A stretch of DNA of 64,000 nt from Phylloscopus collybita (GCA_027886175.1 JAJNNQ010000009.1:23611501-23675500), one strand, 5' to 3'. Counted from the stretch's first letter, positions 1 to 12,910 are shown. Made by a program: numbers and translations. The notes: generated by a model not told the origin, from the sequence alone.

Positions 1-700
1 AGCTACTCAGAGGACGACTCTCCGAGAGGCAGCCGGTCTGCCCTGCCAAGCGGAGACCCGCAGCCGGGAGAAGAAGCGCCGGGGGATGTGGACGGACACC
101 CGCGGGGACTGCGCGTCTCTACGTCTGGCACGATCAAGATTTGGGGGTGGGGGACGGGGTGGGGGGGAGCGGCCCTAGCCGCGGGGAAGGGGGCATCCGC
201 CATCCCCTGGTTCGTCCCCAGGAGAGGGAGCACACCCCTCCAGCCGCAGTCCCTAAAGCCGTGCCGGAGGCAGGCGGCACGCTGGAGGCGCAGGGGCAGC
301 CGCGGGCACTCCGCGGCCCCGAGAGGCGAGCGGCGCAGGCTCGGCGGCTGCGGGCGGCTCTGCGCGGCCGCGGAGCGCCCGGGGACAACGGGCGGGAAGC
401 GGCCGATGCGCGGTGCTGCGCTGTGAAATGCGCCAGGGCATGCGAAACGCAAGGCTATGGGGTTTTGTCTTCTTTTTTCCCTCTAGTCTCCTCTCGGCTG
501 CTCCCTCCTCCTGGTCTCTCTCAGGAGACGCAGGAGGGAAAGTAGGCAGACGTGCCCCCCGGCGATCCCGCACACACACACCCGAACCCGGGGCGGGAAA
601 GGCACCGCGGCCGCGGCGGGAGACCACAGGTTCCGCGCTCGCAGCCTTTGGCGGGCCTCGGGCGCGGGTGGGCACGTCCCGGCGGGACCAGCGCTTAGAT
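1..700. promoter_or_regulatory. CpG island, probable promoter and first-exon region of a neighbouring gene
   Basis: This is the only long GC-rich, CpG-dense stretch in an otherwise AT-rich window. It contains two GCGGCCGC sites (near 364 and 607) and GGGCGGG/GGGGCGGG boxes near 390 and 590, and I see no TATA box. CpG density falls off sharply after about 700. Such islands usually mark vertebrate promoters. The direction of transcription is not shown by the sequence. By conserved synteny the gene downstream of GABRA2, in the same orientation, should be GABRG1, so a minus-strand GABRG1 start running off the left edge is the best guess. No GABRG1 peptide is recognisable here, so this part would be 5' UTR or promoter. 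The long open frames across it are expected in GC-rich DNA and are not called as genes. Confidence 0.72.
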
Positions 701-3700
701 AATGCCTGTTTCTTCTCTCGGCTTCAGACTGTCACCAACCCAATTCCCTGGCCCCGGCGATGCCCTTGTTCGCAGCTCTCTATAGGGCACTTACGGAGTA
801 ACCTGTGCACCGAGTTCTCTGTGGAAGTAGCAAACCGTTTTACAGTCATCATCATCATCCTCCTTCGAGACAAGTTGTCACTGTGCAGAATTGTAAATAA
901 TCCCCCATCCAGTGGTTATTCCAGTGAAAGGCAGTGTTTAGTCTTCTTTACACATCATCATCTGGTTATTATTTTATATGTACATCTTACTGCTTTAATG
1001 GTTAAAGAAACTCACCATGCTTCAGGGAGCTGCAGTACATTAAATGAAAATTCAACGACTTGAAAATTAATAGTCAGTCCTGGGGGTACTGGCAGACGGT
1101 AAACGCACATATTATTGCTTGACCTGAGGTCTCTTAACTGGTGGATTAACGCAGCAGGCGGCATCCTAGCATGATGGCAAAGGGATGAGCTCAGAGGCGA
1201 GCATATGCATTTATTACAAAGTGCAGAAGCAGCTCCTCTGCTGCAGCTGGTGGCACTAGCTCCAAGAAGCAGGATTGCTGTCCCCCTCAGCAAGATAATG
1301 TGCACAGCCCACCCCCAAGACCCTTTCTCTCTGGGAAGTCCTTCTGCCCTGAAAATGGCCATGGTCCTTAGGTTTATTATAAATTGATCTGTCAAATTGA
1401 CTACATTTTGAAAATGCGCAAGGAATGCTTATGTCTTTGCATTCTGATACTTATGGAATCATTAAAGCCCTTTACCAGTCTGTAAAATTCCACCCTGTCA
1501 CTAGAAGATATGCAATTAAAGTCACTACTGCAAAAATTTGACATAAGAAGTTTAAACATACTTACAGAATTCCAAGACATCTTCTTTCTATATGAGAAGT
1601 TTGGAGCATCTATTTCAAAACCGAATTTTACTCCTGTGTAGATCCAGCAGCTTGCTAGCAGTGAAAGAGGTGGAAGATTACACCTAAAATAACATGTAGC
1701 ATGTATACTGAGAAAATGGAAGTTTTAATTTTATTTCAGGGTTGAGAACACTAAGGCACATAGAAGTACTGTTAAAAAATCAAAATAAAAGCACTGTCAA
1801 TATTTCTCAAATGACACAAAAATAAGGATGACATCTGGACAAGCTGGTTTCAGGTAGTCCCAAATCTGATTTTTTCTTTTGCTTTCATGTAAACAATAGA
1901 AATCCATCCCTCTAAAAACTAGAGAAGAAATTATTCCATGATTAAGTAAAATACTAGATGAGAAATAGGTATAAAAGTTTTGAAAAGCAAACAGGGAACA
2001 GAAAATTTAAAAAAAAAATCTTTCACCATCAGAAAAAAAAACATGAAGGGAAAGAAATCAACTCAGATTGTCTGTATTCCTAAGGAAAATGAAAGAAGCA
2101 ATAAATGAAAACTGCAAAATAGAAAAGAGAATTTCAAAGAAAAGCTGGGGAAATCACCTAGCTAGGTGTCAAAAGAAGGAGAGGGTACAGGACAATACAC
2201 TAAAAGATAGTGAGTTAGTTACTAAGATATTTTTCATCTGCTTGGTACTGGCACGGCTAACCTAACAACAGTATTTAAACTCTCAGTTAAAAACACCTTC
2301 TGATGCTGGAAGTAAAGGCCATCTTTAAAAAAAAAAAAAGAACACCAAGGTGAAGAAAGGAGTTAATCGTGTCACTTCAGACCTGCTAGGCATCATTTCA
2401 GAAACATCAAATTGACCAAAGTTAAGCAAAACTATAGGATTCACATCACTACTATTAGTAAGGAGGAAGAAACCAGAATGACTTCTACAAAGGAAAACCA
2501 CATCTCTATCTTCTTCAATCATATTTAATGAGTCTACCAATATAAGAATGGAACTTCATAATTCACTGCCTTTTAAAACCATTTTAACTCTATCAGGAAT
2601 TTGTTAAAGAAGCTGCATAGTTCTGAGGTTAGTAGGAAAATAAGGCCATCTTTCAGAAACTGCTTGAAACTACTGTCAGCAATTAACTTTCTATGTTAAA
2701 AAGTTGAGTTCTTATAAATCTGCTCTTGAGATTATTGAATTTAACTGATTACTCACTGCACTAATGGTTTCAAAGAGAAGAAATACAAAAATTTGCAGAT
2801 GAAAGTCTTAGATTGGTGAAGTCTATAGAAAAAAGTGAATATATTGTTAAATCATCACAGTGTAGAATATCAGTTATAAAATGGGAAGTGATAATATGCT
2901 GACAAATGGAAAAAGAAAAATAATTCATGGATTGAATTTGGTAAAGATTGTAAATACCTAAATGTAAAATCAAATCTCAGCTGTCAGCTCTGCTGCTGCC
3001 TCTGGAAAATCCAGAGAAGACATATATTCAGACTTAACTGAAATTTTTCCAGGACTGCAGGGGGATACTCACACAAACAGGAGGGGTACGAATTAGAGCA
3101 GCTCAGCACCTACATGCTGCCCAAGCTCACTGGAAAACTTTCTCTACTCTTCAGATTTAAGGAGTGCAAGATAGGATAATCTAATGTAAAAGATCTCTAA
3201 AACACAGCCAGGCTAGATCACCTGTTCCTTAGTACCTTAAAAGTGTAATTATTGATTTGGATTCCATAGTAATACACCTAACTTCATGCACTATAAAAGG
3301 AGCAAAGGCACTTAATGCAAGCTCTTGATTTCCAGTCTGGAAGCCACTGATTCAACCACAAGGTACCTACAATCTGTGATTCATCTAAAAGGACATGGGA
3401 AAGAATTTTTATGCTTAAAGCTGAAGTCCAAATAGAAGAAGGAGGAAAAATCTGCCACATTAATACATAAACAGCAAATACCACTGTGTTTTTCACCTGG
3501 GAGACTTCACACTTAGTATTGAAGAGCATTTTGATTCTTCAGAATTCAATTGCTCAGGATCACAGAGGAACTTAAAAACACTCATATGTAATTTTACATA
3601 GCTGACATCTGCTGTATTTCTCTTGGATACAGCTACTAACATATGAGAATTGATGCCAGATTAGTGTACCTGCATACCATTTTGAGTGCATAAGAGCCTT

Positions 3701-6700
3701 GAAAACCTAGACTTAGTGGATGGCCCATCTTCATTCACTGTGCTTGAGGGAAGTTAATGGCTCTCATGTGGTTCTATAAGGGGCACTTACCCTGCTGAGA
3801 TCAAAGTTATCCAGCGTGTGGAGACAGAAGAAAAAATTATTATGGTGTCTTCCACCAAAAAAAAGTATATATAGAACAGCAAGAGCTCAAGGACCACTGC
3901 AATCATGTCTTAAAAAGGGTAGGTTTACATAACAATATTTTGATGGAATTGCATATGTAGACCTTAATTGTGTATTCACAAAATAATTTCCTGTGTGCAC
4001 GCTACACCTTAGATTTATGGAATCAGAGAATACTTTAGGTTGGCCCTCTGTTATGGGCAGAGATAATTTCAAAAAAGTGCACAAATGTCGTTTGTATGCT
4101 TGCATTTGAGTAAGCAGAAACTTAAGAACAGAGTAACATGCATGGTATTTAAAACTTGCACCTGAAATGAAAACAGTTCCATTCTTCTTAGGGAGGTTCA
4201 AAAAATGTGGTTTTAAATATGCATCATCATGGTTAATCCTACCTGAATGTTTAATATAAATTTTAAAAGCTATCTTTAACAGCATAGTAGCCTAGTGCTA
4301 CAATAAATGTAAAAAAGTCTCAAAAATAGAGAAAACTAATGCAAACATTTTGGTACTGGCCTTTTTAAAAGGGACCTTTAAATTTGAGTGTGGTGGATAT
4401 CCACAGGAGGAGAACAGAAAAATGCAGAAATGTGACTGCAGTGCAGCTTTTATATTGTGATTTGAACTACAATATAATTGCTTTCAGTGAAACTGTCAAC
4501 ATCTTAATAGAAAATAAATTATAAAATTCTCACTTTCCATAACTAAATACTATTTTAATTAGGATTTCATCTCCAATACATTGGTTTAACTGCTCACTCA
4601 CATTACTCATTAAAATGATTACTAACACACACACATCTTCAGCTGCACTTAAAAAATAAGCAAGGGAAATCATCACAAGTAGAGAAAAATTGATGAATAA
4701 AGAACACTGCAACTATCTTTGCATCCTGAGGAAGGGTTAGTGTTACAGACATAAGATGATATTCCTTTACATTTAATATGTTAGACTTCCTCTCCATTTA
4801 AGTTAGGATGAAAAGATTAACAAATTGAAGTGTAGGCAGATCTATGGAATTAGGCTGGAGTGCTTAGGTACAGAAAGATAACTTTAAACCACAAACATCC
4901 CCTTGGTCCTATTAGTATTGTCATTGCCTTTCACTAGACTTTCAAGTATTTTCAACACAAGCCAGCGAGCAGCATATAAATACATTCTGATCTTTCCTGT
5001 TTTACAAGGCATAAATCCACAATCCCTAATTCTTCTTCACTCTAAGAGCACAATTTTAACTTTGCTTCTCCCTCACCTATCAGTCAATTGCCCAGTAAAC
5101 AGAGACTAGGACCCTGGATTTCTCAGGAGCCTGGTTTTACCATCTGTCAAGACACATCCTCAAAGGCAGCTGACTTTGATAGGGGACATGGTGACAGTGA
5201 GAAGAGGGGTACTTCAAGTGTGAGGCACATGTGTGCCACAGACAAGGCAAGGAGTCGTACAGGGACTTGCACACCAAGGTGCACTCTAGTTCATTTAGGA
5301 AGTTAAATCCAGCTTGGATAACCCCAAAGTCATGTGCAGGAGGTGAACACTATTCAAACCCTTCTCCAGCCTGTGCTCTATTTTTCCTGTCAAGGAAGAG
5401 ACACAGTTCAACCCAGTGGATCCCAGAAGGAGCACATGGTTTGCATTGCCACTTCAATGCAAATGAGGAGCGTTCAATTCGAAAGTGAGCCATGAGATAC
5501 ATGAAGATGATTGCAGCATCTTTCTGGATGTGCTTACCAGGACTGCTGGACTATACTGTGCTCCAGCACTAATGGGTCTTCCCTCTATGGAACTAGATTG
5601 GTGCTAGACTAAAGTAAATGCCCTCCAAACCACACTTACTGTGGGTGCTGACTTCTCAGTACCAATGGATTGTCTCTGAATATCTGCTTCTATTTCATTC
5701 CAGGATTTGCAAATGTAGCCAAAGCTACAGTGAGTTATTAGAGAACTAGGACCCTTGCATGAATCATGGCAAAACAGCGTGCCAATGTATGTTCGATGGG
5801 TGAACACCCATACTTTGAAATCCCATAGCAAAGAAATATTTTATTTTTGCTGATTCCTCTTGTCTCCAGCTAAGATGAAATTTCCCTTCAAATGGTTAAG
5901 AATAAGAATAATTTCATGGCTTATAGGATGCTCTCGGGAGAATACTATTTGATTATCTGTCTGATCTTATTTTGTTAGAGGCTAACAGGGCAGCTGTTCT
6001 ACCTGACTACCGTGAGCACTTACTGTTCCAGCCAGATCAGGAGGACAAAGACAAGTGAAAATGAAAAATAATGGGGCAGGCAAAGACTGTGGTCTGTACT
6101 TTTTCCGGTTTCAAAAAGATTTGGTTGATACTTGGCTCAGCCTTTGTTGAAAGTTGAAAGTGGCTTTTCAGTATACCCTATCCTGAGCAATCCTCCTTAG
6201 AGTATAAGAAGTTTTTTTAATCTGCAAAGCACAAGAGATAAAAAGGGCTCTTCATAAGGCTGGTCTGTCTGATAATTGGAAAACATTTTCTCCAGAATGA
6301 CAATTTAAACTCTTGGTAAGAGTATCCCTTAGCAAATCTAAAGGAAGGGTGAAATAATTCTGTCCAGAACATTACACTCTCTCTGCAATATATTATGTCA
6401 CTTGCTGATCTTCTACAATTGCTATTAATTGACCTCTAGGTCTCTCAGTTGTAAAAAAAGTCTCAGACATTTAGAGATTGCTTTTTGGTATATTAGATTT
6501 TATTTTAGTTCCTTTTATATTCTCTAAAATTAAATTTATCCTTCACTAAATTTATCCTTTTGCCTCTTCATTTTTCTTAAGATTCCTTTTCCACATTCCA
6601 ATTATTGCTATATAATTGGTCAATTATTATTACTATGCTACACTTTATGAAACAAATGATTAATAATCCAATTGAATACATCATAGTCATAAGTATCTCC

Positions 6701-8127
6701 TGTGCTTACCAGAGAAATAAGCAGAGATCTGGCTGAGCTTCAAATTATTTTGTTATTGAATATTCACTACACAATCAGATAGAACTGTCCTACAATATAC
6801 CTTGGTGTAAACTCAGCTGTCAGGTCAATAGATTTATTCACATTTGTAGGAGTAGGTCAGAATACATCACGTAAAACCAACATTGCTCCCTAGTTTAATT
6901 ATTGAGAGAAAAGTAGTCTATTATGACAGGTCCTCACTAGATTGTGTAAGATAAATACTGTTGATTATCAAAAATCATTTGTGGATAGCATCAAACATAT
7001 AAACATTTAACAGCATTAGGATACCATGGAGATTAAAGAATATATGCATATTCCACTGTGTCATAGTGCAGAAGTCTGCCAATATTTAAAATATATATTT
7101 CATGGTGTGTTTTCAAAACTACTTCATTGCATTCTCAGTATGAAAGTGCTTTGGTTTTTATATTTTTAAACATGTCCCAGAGAAGAATATTTTTCCCTCT
7201 CAAACAATACCAGAAAACAGGACTAGAAGACCCTTAGTCTTAGGTCTGTTGCTGCTAGACAAACTCTTTTTTCTGTGGTTGTCTTTAATCCAACTTGCAT
7301 ATTTTAATATTTGCATATGAAGAAAATTCATCATTCTAGCAAGACAAAAAAAAATGCTACTGTGCAGAGATAATTCTAGTGAATAACAGAGAAATCAACT
7401 ATTTTTGAAAGTGGACAAATTATCCTATGGTTTATCATATGCTCTCAGGAAGGCCATTATCAGTTATGATTATCAATACCAAGTCACCTTTTTGATTGGA
7501 GACTGAAGAACCAGCTGCTTTGGTTTGCATAATTGATGACAATTCTCAGGAATGATCCTTCTCTGGTGTAAATCAACCATTCTCTTGAAAATATCTCCTA
7601 AAGTAATGCCATTGACAAGATTGGTGATACTTATTTTATCTTCTGCTTCAGCTGTGCTGCAAATGATACTCTGTATGTCAGTCTTTGATTTCCCTAATAG
7701 CTGTTAAAAGCATTGCATGTTTTTGTGAAGCTTCACCTCAGTGATCACACTGTATTAGCCATGTAAGAGAGCTTTATTTAGTCTGATAGAAATCATTATA
7801 ATTTAGTCTGATTTAATAAAATAAAATGTAATTTAATTTTCTCATCTATTTTGTTTCATATCTCTTTTACTTTAAAATATTTCTTCTAAACTTCTAATGT
7901 TTTTTTTCCATTAAATTCCCATTAGCTCCTGGAAAAACGTTTTCCACTCAGAGACTCACCTTTACTTTTTTAGGAAGTATTGCAAAGGCTGCAGTATGTT
8001 AAGAGATGCCAGTCTCAGTGTGCTGCAGGCTCATGGCAGGTGTCAAGCAGAAGCTGCCATTTGTTCAGAGTTTGACAGTATCCCAGAGCTGAGGAATTTC
8101 CATGATCTATCTTCTACATATCTTTAT
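701..8127. other. Intergenic AT-rich DNA, no gene recognised
   Basis: No exon, RNA gene or clear transposon was recognised in these 7.4 kb. All open frames are under 135 codons and none resembles a known family. On the minus strand a GTAAGT at about 788-793 could be a splice donor for a transcript from the CpG island, but no matching exon is evident. The stretch 5090-5480 is somewhat richer in GC than its surroundings and may be an old, unrecognised repeat. Confidence 0.5.
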
Positions 8128-8633
8128 AATGGCATGCAGTTTTGGGCACCACAATATAAAAAAGACAAAAAGCTGTTAGAGAGCATCAAAACATGGCCAT
8201 GAGGGTGATGAAGGGTCTGGAGGGGAAGCTGTATGAGGAGTGGCTGAGGTCACTTGGTCTGTTCAGCCTGGAGAAGAGGAGACTGAGGGGAAATCTCATT
8301 GCAGTGTACAGCTTCCTCACAAGGGGAAAAGGAGGAACAGACGCTGACCTCTTCTCTCTGGTGACCAGTGACAGGACCCAAGGGATGGCCTGAAGCTGAG
8401 TCAGGGGAGAATTAGCTTAGAAAACAGGAAAAGGTTCTTCACCCAGAGGGTGGTTGGACACTGGAACAGGCTCCCCAGGGAAGTGGTCACAGCACCAAGC
8501 CTGACAGAGCTCAAGAAGTGTTTGGACAATGCTATCAAGCGCATGGTGTGACTTTTGGGAATGCCCTCTGTGGGGCCAGCAGTTGGACTCAATGACCCTT
8601 GTGGGTCCCTTCCAACTCATAATATTCTATGAC
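8128..8633 (+). mobile_element. CR1 LINE fragment, 3' end, sense orientation
   Basis: This is a 5'-truncated chicken-repeat-1 element. Translated pieces show the typical end of the CR1 reverse-transcriptase ORF, for example LGLFSLEKRRLRGNLIAVY. They are followed by the usual 3' segment (AACAGGCTCCCCAGGGAAGT at about 8465) and by the family's terminus, which ends in ATTCTATGA near 8625-8633. The reading frame is broken by stops. The left boundary is approximate; similarity starts with the TGCAGTTTTGGGCACCACAA stretch and may reach back to about 8000. Confidence 0.9.
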
Positions 8634-9290
8634 AGTTCCTACTTCCTTCCAGATCAATACCAGGATCTGAATGCCTATTTACAGCAGAATTTGCAACTCT
8701 TCCTGCATCACACTGTTTCTGCTGTGAAAAGATTCTTTTCAGAGGACAATATCACTAGTTCCATTTTCAAACTTGAATCTTTTTCACCCCAGACAGTTTT
8801 CAAAGTAGTCACTGTAGTATCAGAGACTTTGTATAATTTTTTTAACTATCTCATTAAATTTCTGAGCTAGTTGCACAAAGTCCACTTAGTCAAAAATACA
8901 GAGTTTGGATGGAAAATCTTATGAAAAGACAAAAAAAGAAGGGAAGTCACTCTTTTCAGTGTTGTCATTCTACAGAGCCTGTGTCCATCATGAACCTTGC
9001 CTGGCTTTGCTCATTCTACAAATTGCTTCCAGTAGATTGTTACTTTGTCATCTGATAAAGTCCTGCCTCCAGGATTTGACATTTATAGCCTGGCTGTGAG
9101 CATTACTTGAAGTCCAGCTGTGCTCTCTTAAGAAATCATGACAAGAATGGGAGACTTTTCTTTTGCTCATCTTTGTTATAGCTCCCCATGCTGGGTTTAT
9201 AACAAAATAGGATCTGCCCTTGGAATAAATTATTGTTGCTTAGGAATGATATTCTCCAATTCAACACTCTCACTAAATCCACATACTGCT
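8634..9290. other. Intergenic, nothing recognised
   Basis: There is no gene and no clear repeat between the CR1 end and the LTR-like fragment that follows. Confidence 0.4.
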
Positions 9291-9615
9291 TCCCTTTCCA
9301 ACCCCCTCACGGGTGGAGATAAGAACAATTTATTGGAAACAGCAATGAGATGAGAAAGCTAACAGTAACAGTAACAGCAACAATAACAATGGACATAATA
9401 AAAATAAACAATTTGTATGGAAAACTCCTAACAATAAACAAATACCAGACCACTCCATCTACTCAAATGGGAGGATCCTCTTTCCCTGGGAAGACAGTCC
9501 CTTTCCCCTGGGGCAACAAGGTGATGGTGCCCTGGCCATACCTTCTCCCAGCTACTGCAAAAAATTAACACCACCCTAGCCAGAAAAAAGACATGAATGT
9601 CACCCCAATGGAAAA
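9291..9615 (-). mobile_element. Possible ERV LTR fragment, antisense
   Basis: Read on the minus strand, this holds an AATAAATTGTTCTTATCTCC segment (near 9317-9336) next to a CCACCC/GAGGGGGTTGG block, like the polyadenylation end of an avian LTR. It also has a purine-rich AAC/AAT low-complexity part (9361-9440). No clean terminus or target duplication was found. The solo LTR at 9621 is inserted at or just beyond its right edge. It could instead be an unrelated low-complexity stretch. Confidence 0.35.
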
Positions 9616-9620
9616 GACAC
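9616..9620. repeat. Target-site duplication GACAC, left copy
   Basis: GACAC lies directly before the TGTCTTGG terminus and is repeated exactly at 10347-10351 directly after the CCAAGACA terminus. A 5-bp duplication fits ERVL-type integration. Confidence 0.85.
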
Positions 9621-10346
9621 TGTCTTGGGTTATGGAACCAAAAACGTGTATTCTATTTCATTTGCTGAAAGCAGTTGGGGAGATGTTCTTCTTTATCTCT
9701 TGTAACTCTGAGAGGAGAGGGGCGGATTCCTTCAGATAAGGGCCAGCTGTTAAAACCAGGTGGGGCATTGTTTCTTATCTCTTTCACCACCATCCTTCCT
9801 CCAGGGGGAGATTTTCTGCTAATGGGCCATTAACACCTCCCCAGGCAGTCATCCCCAAAGCATACATCCTATTGTGAGATGCTCCACCCAGTGGGGGGAG
9901 CCAACCATTCCTACCTGGATAAAACTGAGACGTAGGAACACAAGGTATCTGGCTTCACCCAATTCCCAGAGGAAGACTGGACCCTTCTCACCATCACTGG
10001 ACCCTGGTTCTACAGGATCATCTCTACTTCAACAGAACCACATCTGCCACTCCAGGAGAACTCACTTTTGGACTGCTTCCAATACCCTGCCCAACAGGGT
10101 GTCAGGTTGTAGCTCTGACTCTGTCAGAGTTTTCCAGGATTGTTGGTTGGTTGGTTGGTTTTGTTTTCTACTACATTTGTATTGTTAATATTCTTAGTAA
10201 AGAACTGTTATTCCCATTCCCAAATCTTTGCCTGAAAGCCCTTAATTGCAAAATTATAATTTGGAGGGGGTGAGGGGTTTACATTCTCCATTCTAAGGGA
10301 AACTCCAGCTTTCCCTGGCAGATACCTGTCTTTCCAAACCAAGACA
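9621..10346 (+). mobile_element. Solo LTR of an ERVL-like endogenous retrovirus, copy 1
   Basis: The 726-bp element begins TGTCTTGG and ends CCAAGACA, which gives inverted TG...CA termini, and it is flanked by a perfect 5-bp duplication (GACAC). Homologous copies lie at 16662-17426 and 42672-43435. A TATA-like GGATAAAA (about 9919) and an AGTAAA polyadenylation-type signal (about 10197) suggest plus orientation. A GGTT tract lies at about 10144-10163. There is no internal gag, pol or env, so it is a solo LTR left by recombination. The family resembles passerine ERVL LTRs from memory; the exact name needs a repeat library. Confidence 0.88.
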
Positions 10347-10351
10347 GACAC
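10347..10351. repeat. Target-site duplication GACAC, right copy
   Basis: It matches 9616-9620 exactly and fixes the right boundary of the solo LTR. Confidence 0.85.
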
Positions 10352-11561
10352 ATTCTTTCTACCTCTTGGCTTTGAGTCATAGTCACATTGTGCCAAGCAG
10401 TAGTCCATGTGTAAGCCCAGATAAAATGAATCATAGCTGAACAAAAAACAGGGATTGCCAGAGCCTACTGCAAATTTGACCCCAGTCACAGAAAAATTTG
10501 GTCATGGTGAGTAAACACTAATTGTATTTAAGAAGGAAAACAACTTTCATTTGCAGGATGATGGAGACTTTTGCTAGCAGCAAGTATTCTGGCTGGAACC
10601 TTATGTGAATGTGTTAGCCAGGAGCACCTATTTCTTGTTTGGACTCAGAATAAGCTGCCTATTCACAAGCATACAACTCTTCAAGACTTGTGACAGCTTG
10701 TGACCCAATACACTGCATGTGTTGAGGACAGATGAGTTAATAATCTAGTTTGAGCCACTGATGATTAAGAATGTATTGGAAATAAATCCAAAGATTAAAT
10801 TGCATCTAAATAGACTTTGGATAACATAAAATGGAGGATGTGATATTAGATGTACCTACTGTCATCTTACCTTATACCTGTTAATGTTTCTTTTTTATTG
10901 TTTATAGGTGTTTCAAGATAGCACAATAAGCTTTTATCCTGTAAGAATGCTCCCTGAAATAATGTCATATTTTCCTTGGAGAAGCAGTCTGGTAAAAAAA
11001 CCAATCACTATACTGAAACAGTCTTGCTTTTTTAATCTATACCTTGAAAAAAAATAAAGTTTTTAAAGTCTCTATGGTTTACTGGTATGTTTGTTCAGAA
11101 AGCAAAGTGCTTGAGTCCAAGTTATAGATTATCTTCAGGCCTGTGCAACTTGACCTTAGTAATATCAATGTTTACAAACTGAAGGATGCTCCTGACAACA
11201 GGCTAAATTTTTTTCAGTAACCAAGTGCTAATCTAAAATTAAATGGATGTATTATCCTAAATTATTCAAGTTACCACATTTCTTTATTAACACATATGCC
11301 TTAGCACTCTGTTGGAGTGGTCCTGTTCTCTCAGCTGTAAGTACAGTCATGACTGCAATGCTGGAGTGCTTCTGGAAGGAATGAGTCAGAAAAAGTAAAG
11401 TAATTACTGTACAAACAAGCACTACTCTCACATTGTAAATTGTAGTGCTGTCTTTTAACAGTAATTTTCCTATTAAGTAAGAGAAAATCATGTTGCCAGC
11501 ACCCTCAGTAGCTACAGGTGAAGTCCATGCAGCCCCATAGATTTGTGTCTGAGCAGAACAA
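10352..11561. other. Intergenic, nothing recognised
   Basis: AT-rich DNA with no gene or clear repeat; the open frames are short and do not resemble known proteins. Confidence 0.45.
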
Positions 11562-11607
11562 CAGGTCACTAACTACTTCCTCCTCAGGTCACTAACTACT
11601 TCCTCCT
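11562..11607. repeat. Perfect 23-bp tandem duplication
   Basis: The unit CAGGTCACTAAC...TTCCTCCT occupies 11562-11584 and is repeated without mismatch at 11585-11607. It sits at the left edge of the antisense CR1 fragment and looks like a recent slippage or junction duplication. Confidence 0.95.
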
Positions 11608-12910
11608 GGGTTGCAGGGGATCCTTGTCCTGGTCTACCAACTGAGAAGGTGGGCTGTCCTGAGGATAACTAGCTTTTCTGTTAAAGGCTGGAGCAAATAA
11701 GGCATTAAGTACCTCATCCTTGGTGACAAGTATGGAGTACCTGGTTACTTCATGCCTCTTCCTCATCCTTGGTGACAATGTTGCCCTCCACATCCAATAA
11801 AAGATGTAGATATTCATTTTCCCTTCTTTTCTTGTTAATGTATTTATAAAATAATTTTTTATTGTCTTTCACAGCAGTAGCCAGATCAAGTTCTAGCTGA
11901 GCTTTTGCCTTTCTAATTTTCTCTCTAGCAACATGACCTAGCAACAGCTTTGTACTCTTCCTAGGTTGTCTGCCCCTTCTTCCAAAGTTCATGAATTCTC
12001 TTTTTTCCCCTTGAGTTCCAGCAAAAGGCCTCTGCTCAACCAGGCCAGTCTTCTTCCATGGGGGTTTGTGTTTCAGTACATAGGGACAGCCTGCTCTTGC
12101 AGGCTTTCCCAACCTTTAAGATTTCATTTTGAAAGTATTTCCCACCCTCCTGGATCTCTTTATTGTTAAGGTCTGTTTCCCAAGGGAGACTCTGAACCAG
12201 AGTCCTGAACAGGCCAATGACCGCCTTGTGGAAGTCCAATGTAGAGGTTTGGCTGACCACTTTTCTTACTTCACCAAGAACTGAGAACTCTCTCATTTCA
12301 TGGTCCCTGTGCCCAACACAGCCTCCAACCACCACATCTCCCACCAGCCCTTCTCTGCTTGTAAACAGCCAGTCTAAACATTAGACCTGTATGCTCGCTC
12401 ACCAGCTGTGTCAGGAAATTTCCTTCCACACACTCCAGGAACCTCCTAGGCTGCCTCCTCTCCTCTGCGTTGAGTTTCCAGAAGACATCCAGCACATTAA
12501 AGTCTCCCACAAGAACAAGGGCTAGCAATCATTAAAAATTAGCCAGCCACTCACATAGTACTTCACCTGCCTCTTTCTTCACCCTGGTAGTTTGTAACAG
12601 ACTCCCAGCAGGACATCTGCCTTGTTAGCCTTACCCCAATTCTCTCCCATGAACACTCAATTCTATCATCAGCATCACTGCAATAGTACACAATTAAAAC
12701 ACTTCCTAACATACAAGGTACCCCACCAGCTCTCCTTCCTTGCCTTCCCTGCTAAAGAGCATATAGCCATCCATTGCAGCACTCCAGCCATGCGAGTTTT
12801 CCATTTTAGTCCTTTATCCTTGGCTACAGAAGCATTTAGGGCCTTCGTATCTCTAAATAATGGTGACTTTCCAGTAACTTCTTGCCTGGTTTTAAGTTTC
12901 ACATTTCTGC
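11608..12910 (-). mobile_element. CR1-like LINE fragment, endonuclease to pre-RT part of ORF2, antisense
   Basis: Minus-strand translations give broken pieces of a CR1 ORF2 in the expected order from high to low coordinates. First comes the end of the endonuclease domain (VGDFNVLDVFWK, with the DFN motif, then FLECVEGNFLTQLVSEHTG, near 12390-12525). Then comes a GCVGHRDHEMREFSVLGE stretch (about 12260-12330), and then the linker before reverse transcriptase (KIRKAKAQLELDLATAVKDN, KDEEEA, about 11750-11930). Frameshifts and stops break the frame. The 5' part (12600-12910) is more diverged, and its boundary is approximate. The RT domain and 3' end are missing. Confidence 0.85.

Noticed and set aside
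3..675. Minus-strand ORFs in the CpG island as GABRG1 coding sequence
   Set aside because: None of the translations resembles a signal peptide plus GABA-A receptor N-terminus; composition explains their length.
413..1063. 216-codon plus-strand ORF across the CpG island
   Set aside because: Stops are rare in GC-rich DNA. The predicted peptide is low-complexity (Arg/Pro/Ser-rich) and then becomes frame noise in the AT-rich part, and no family is recognised.
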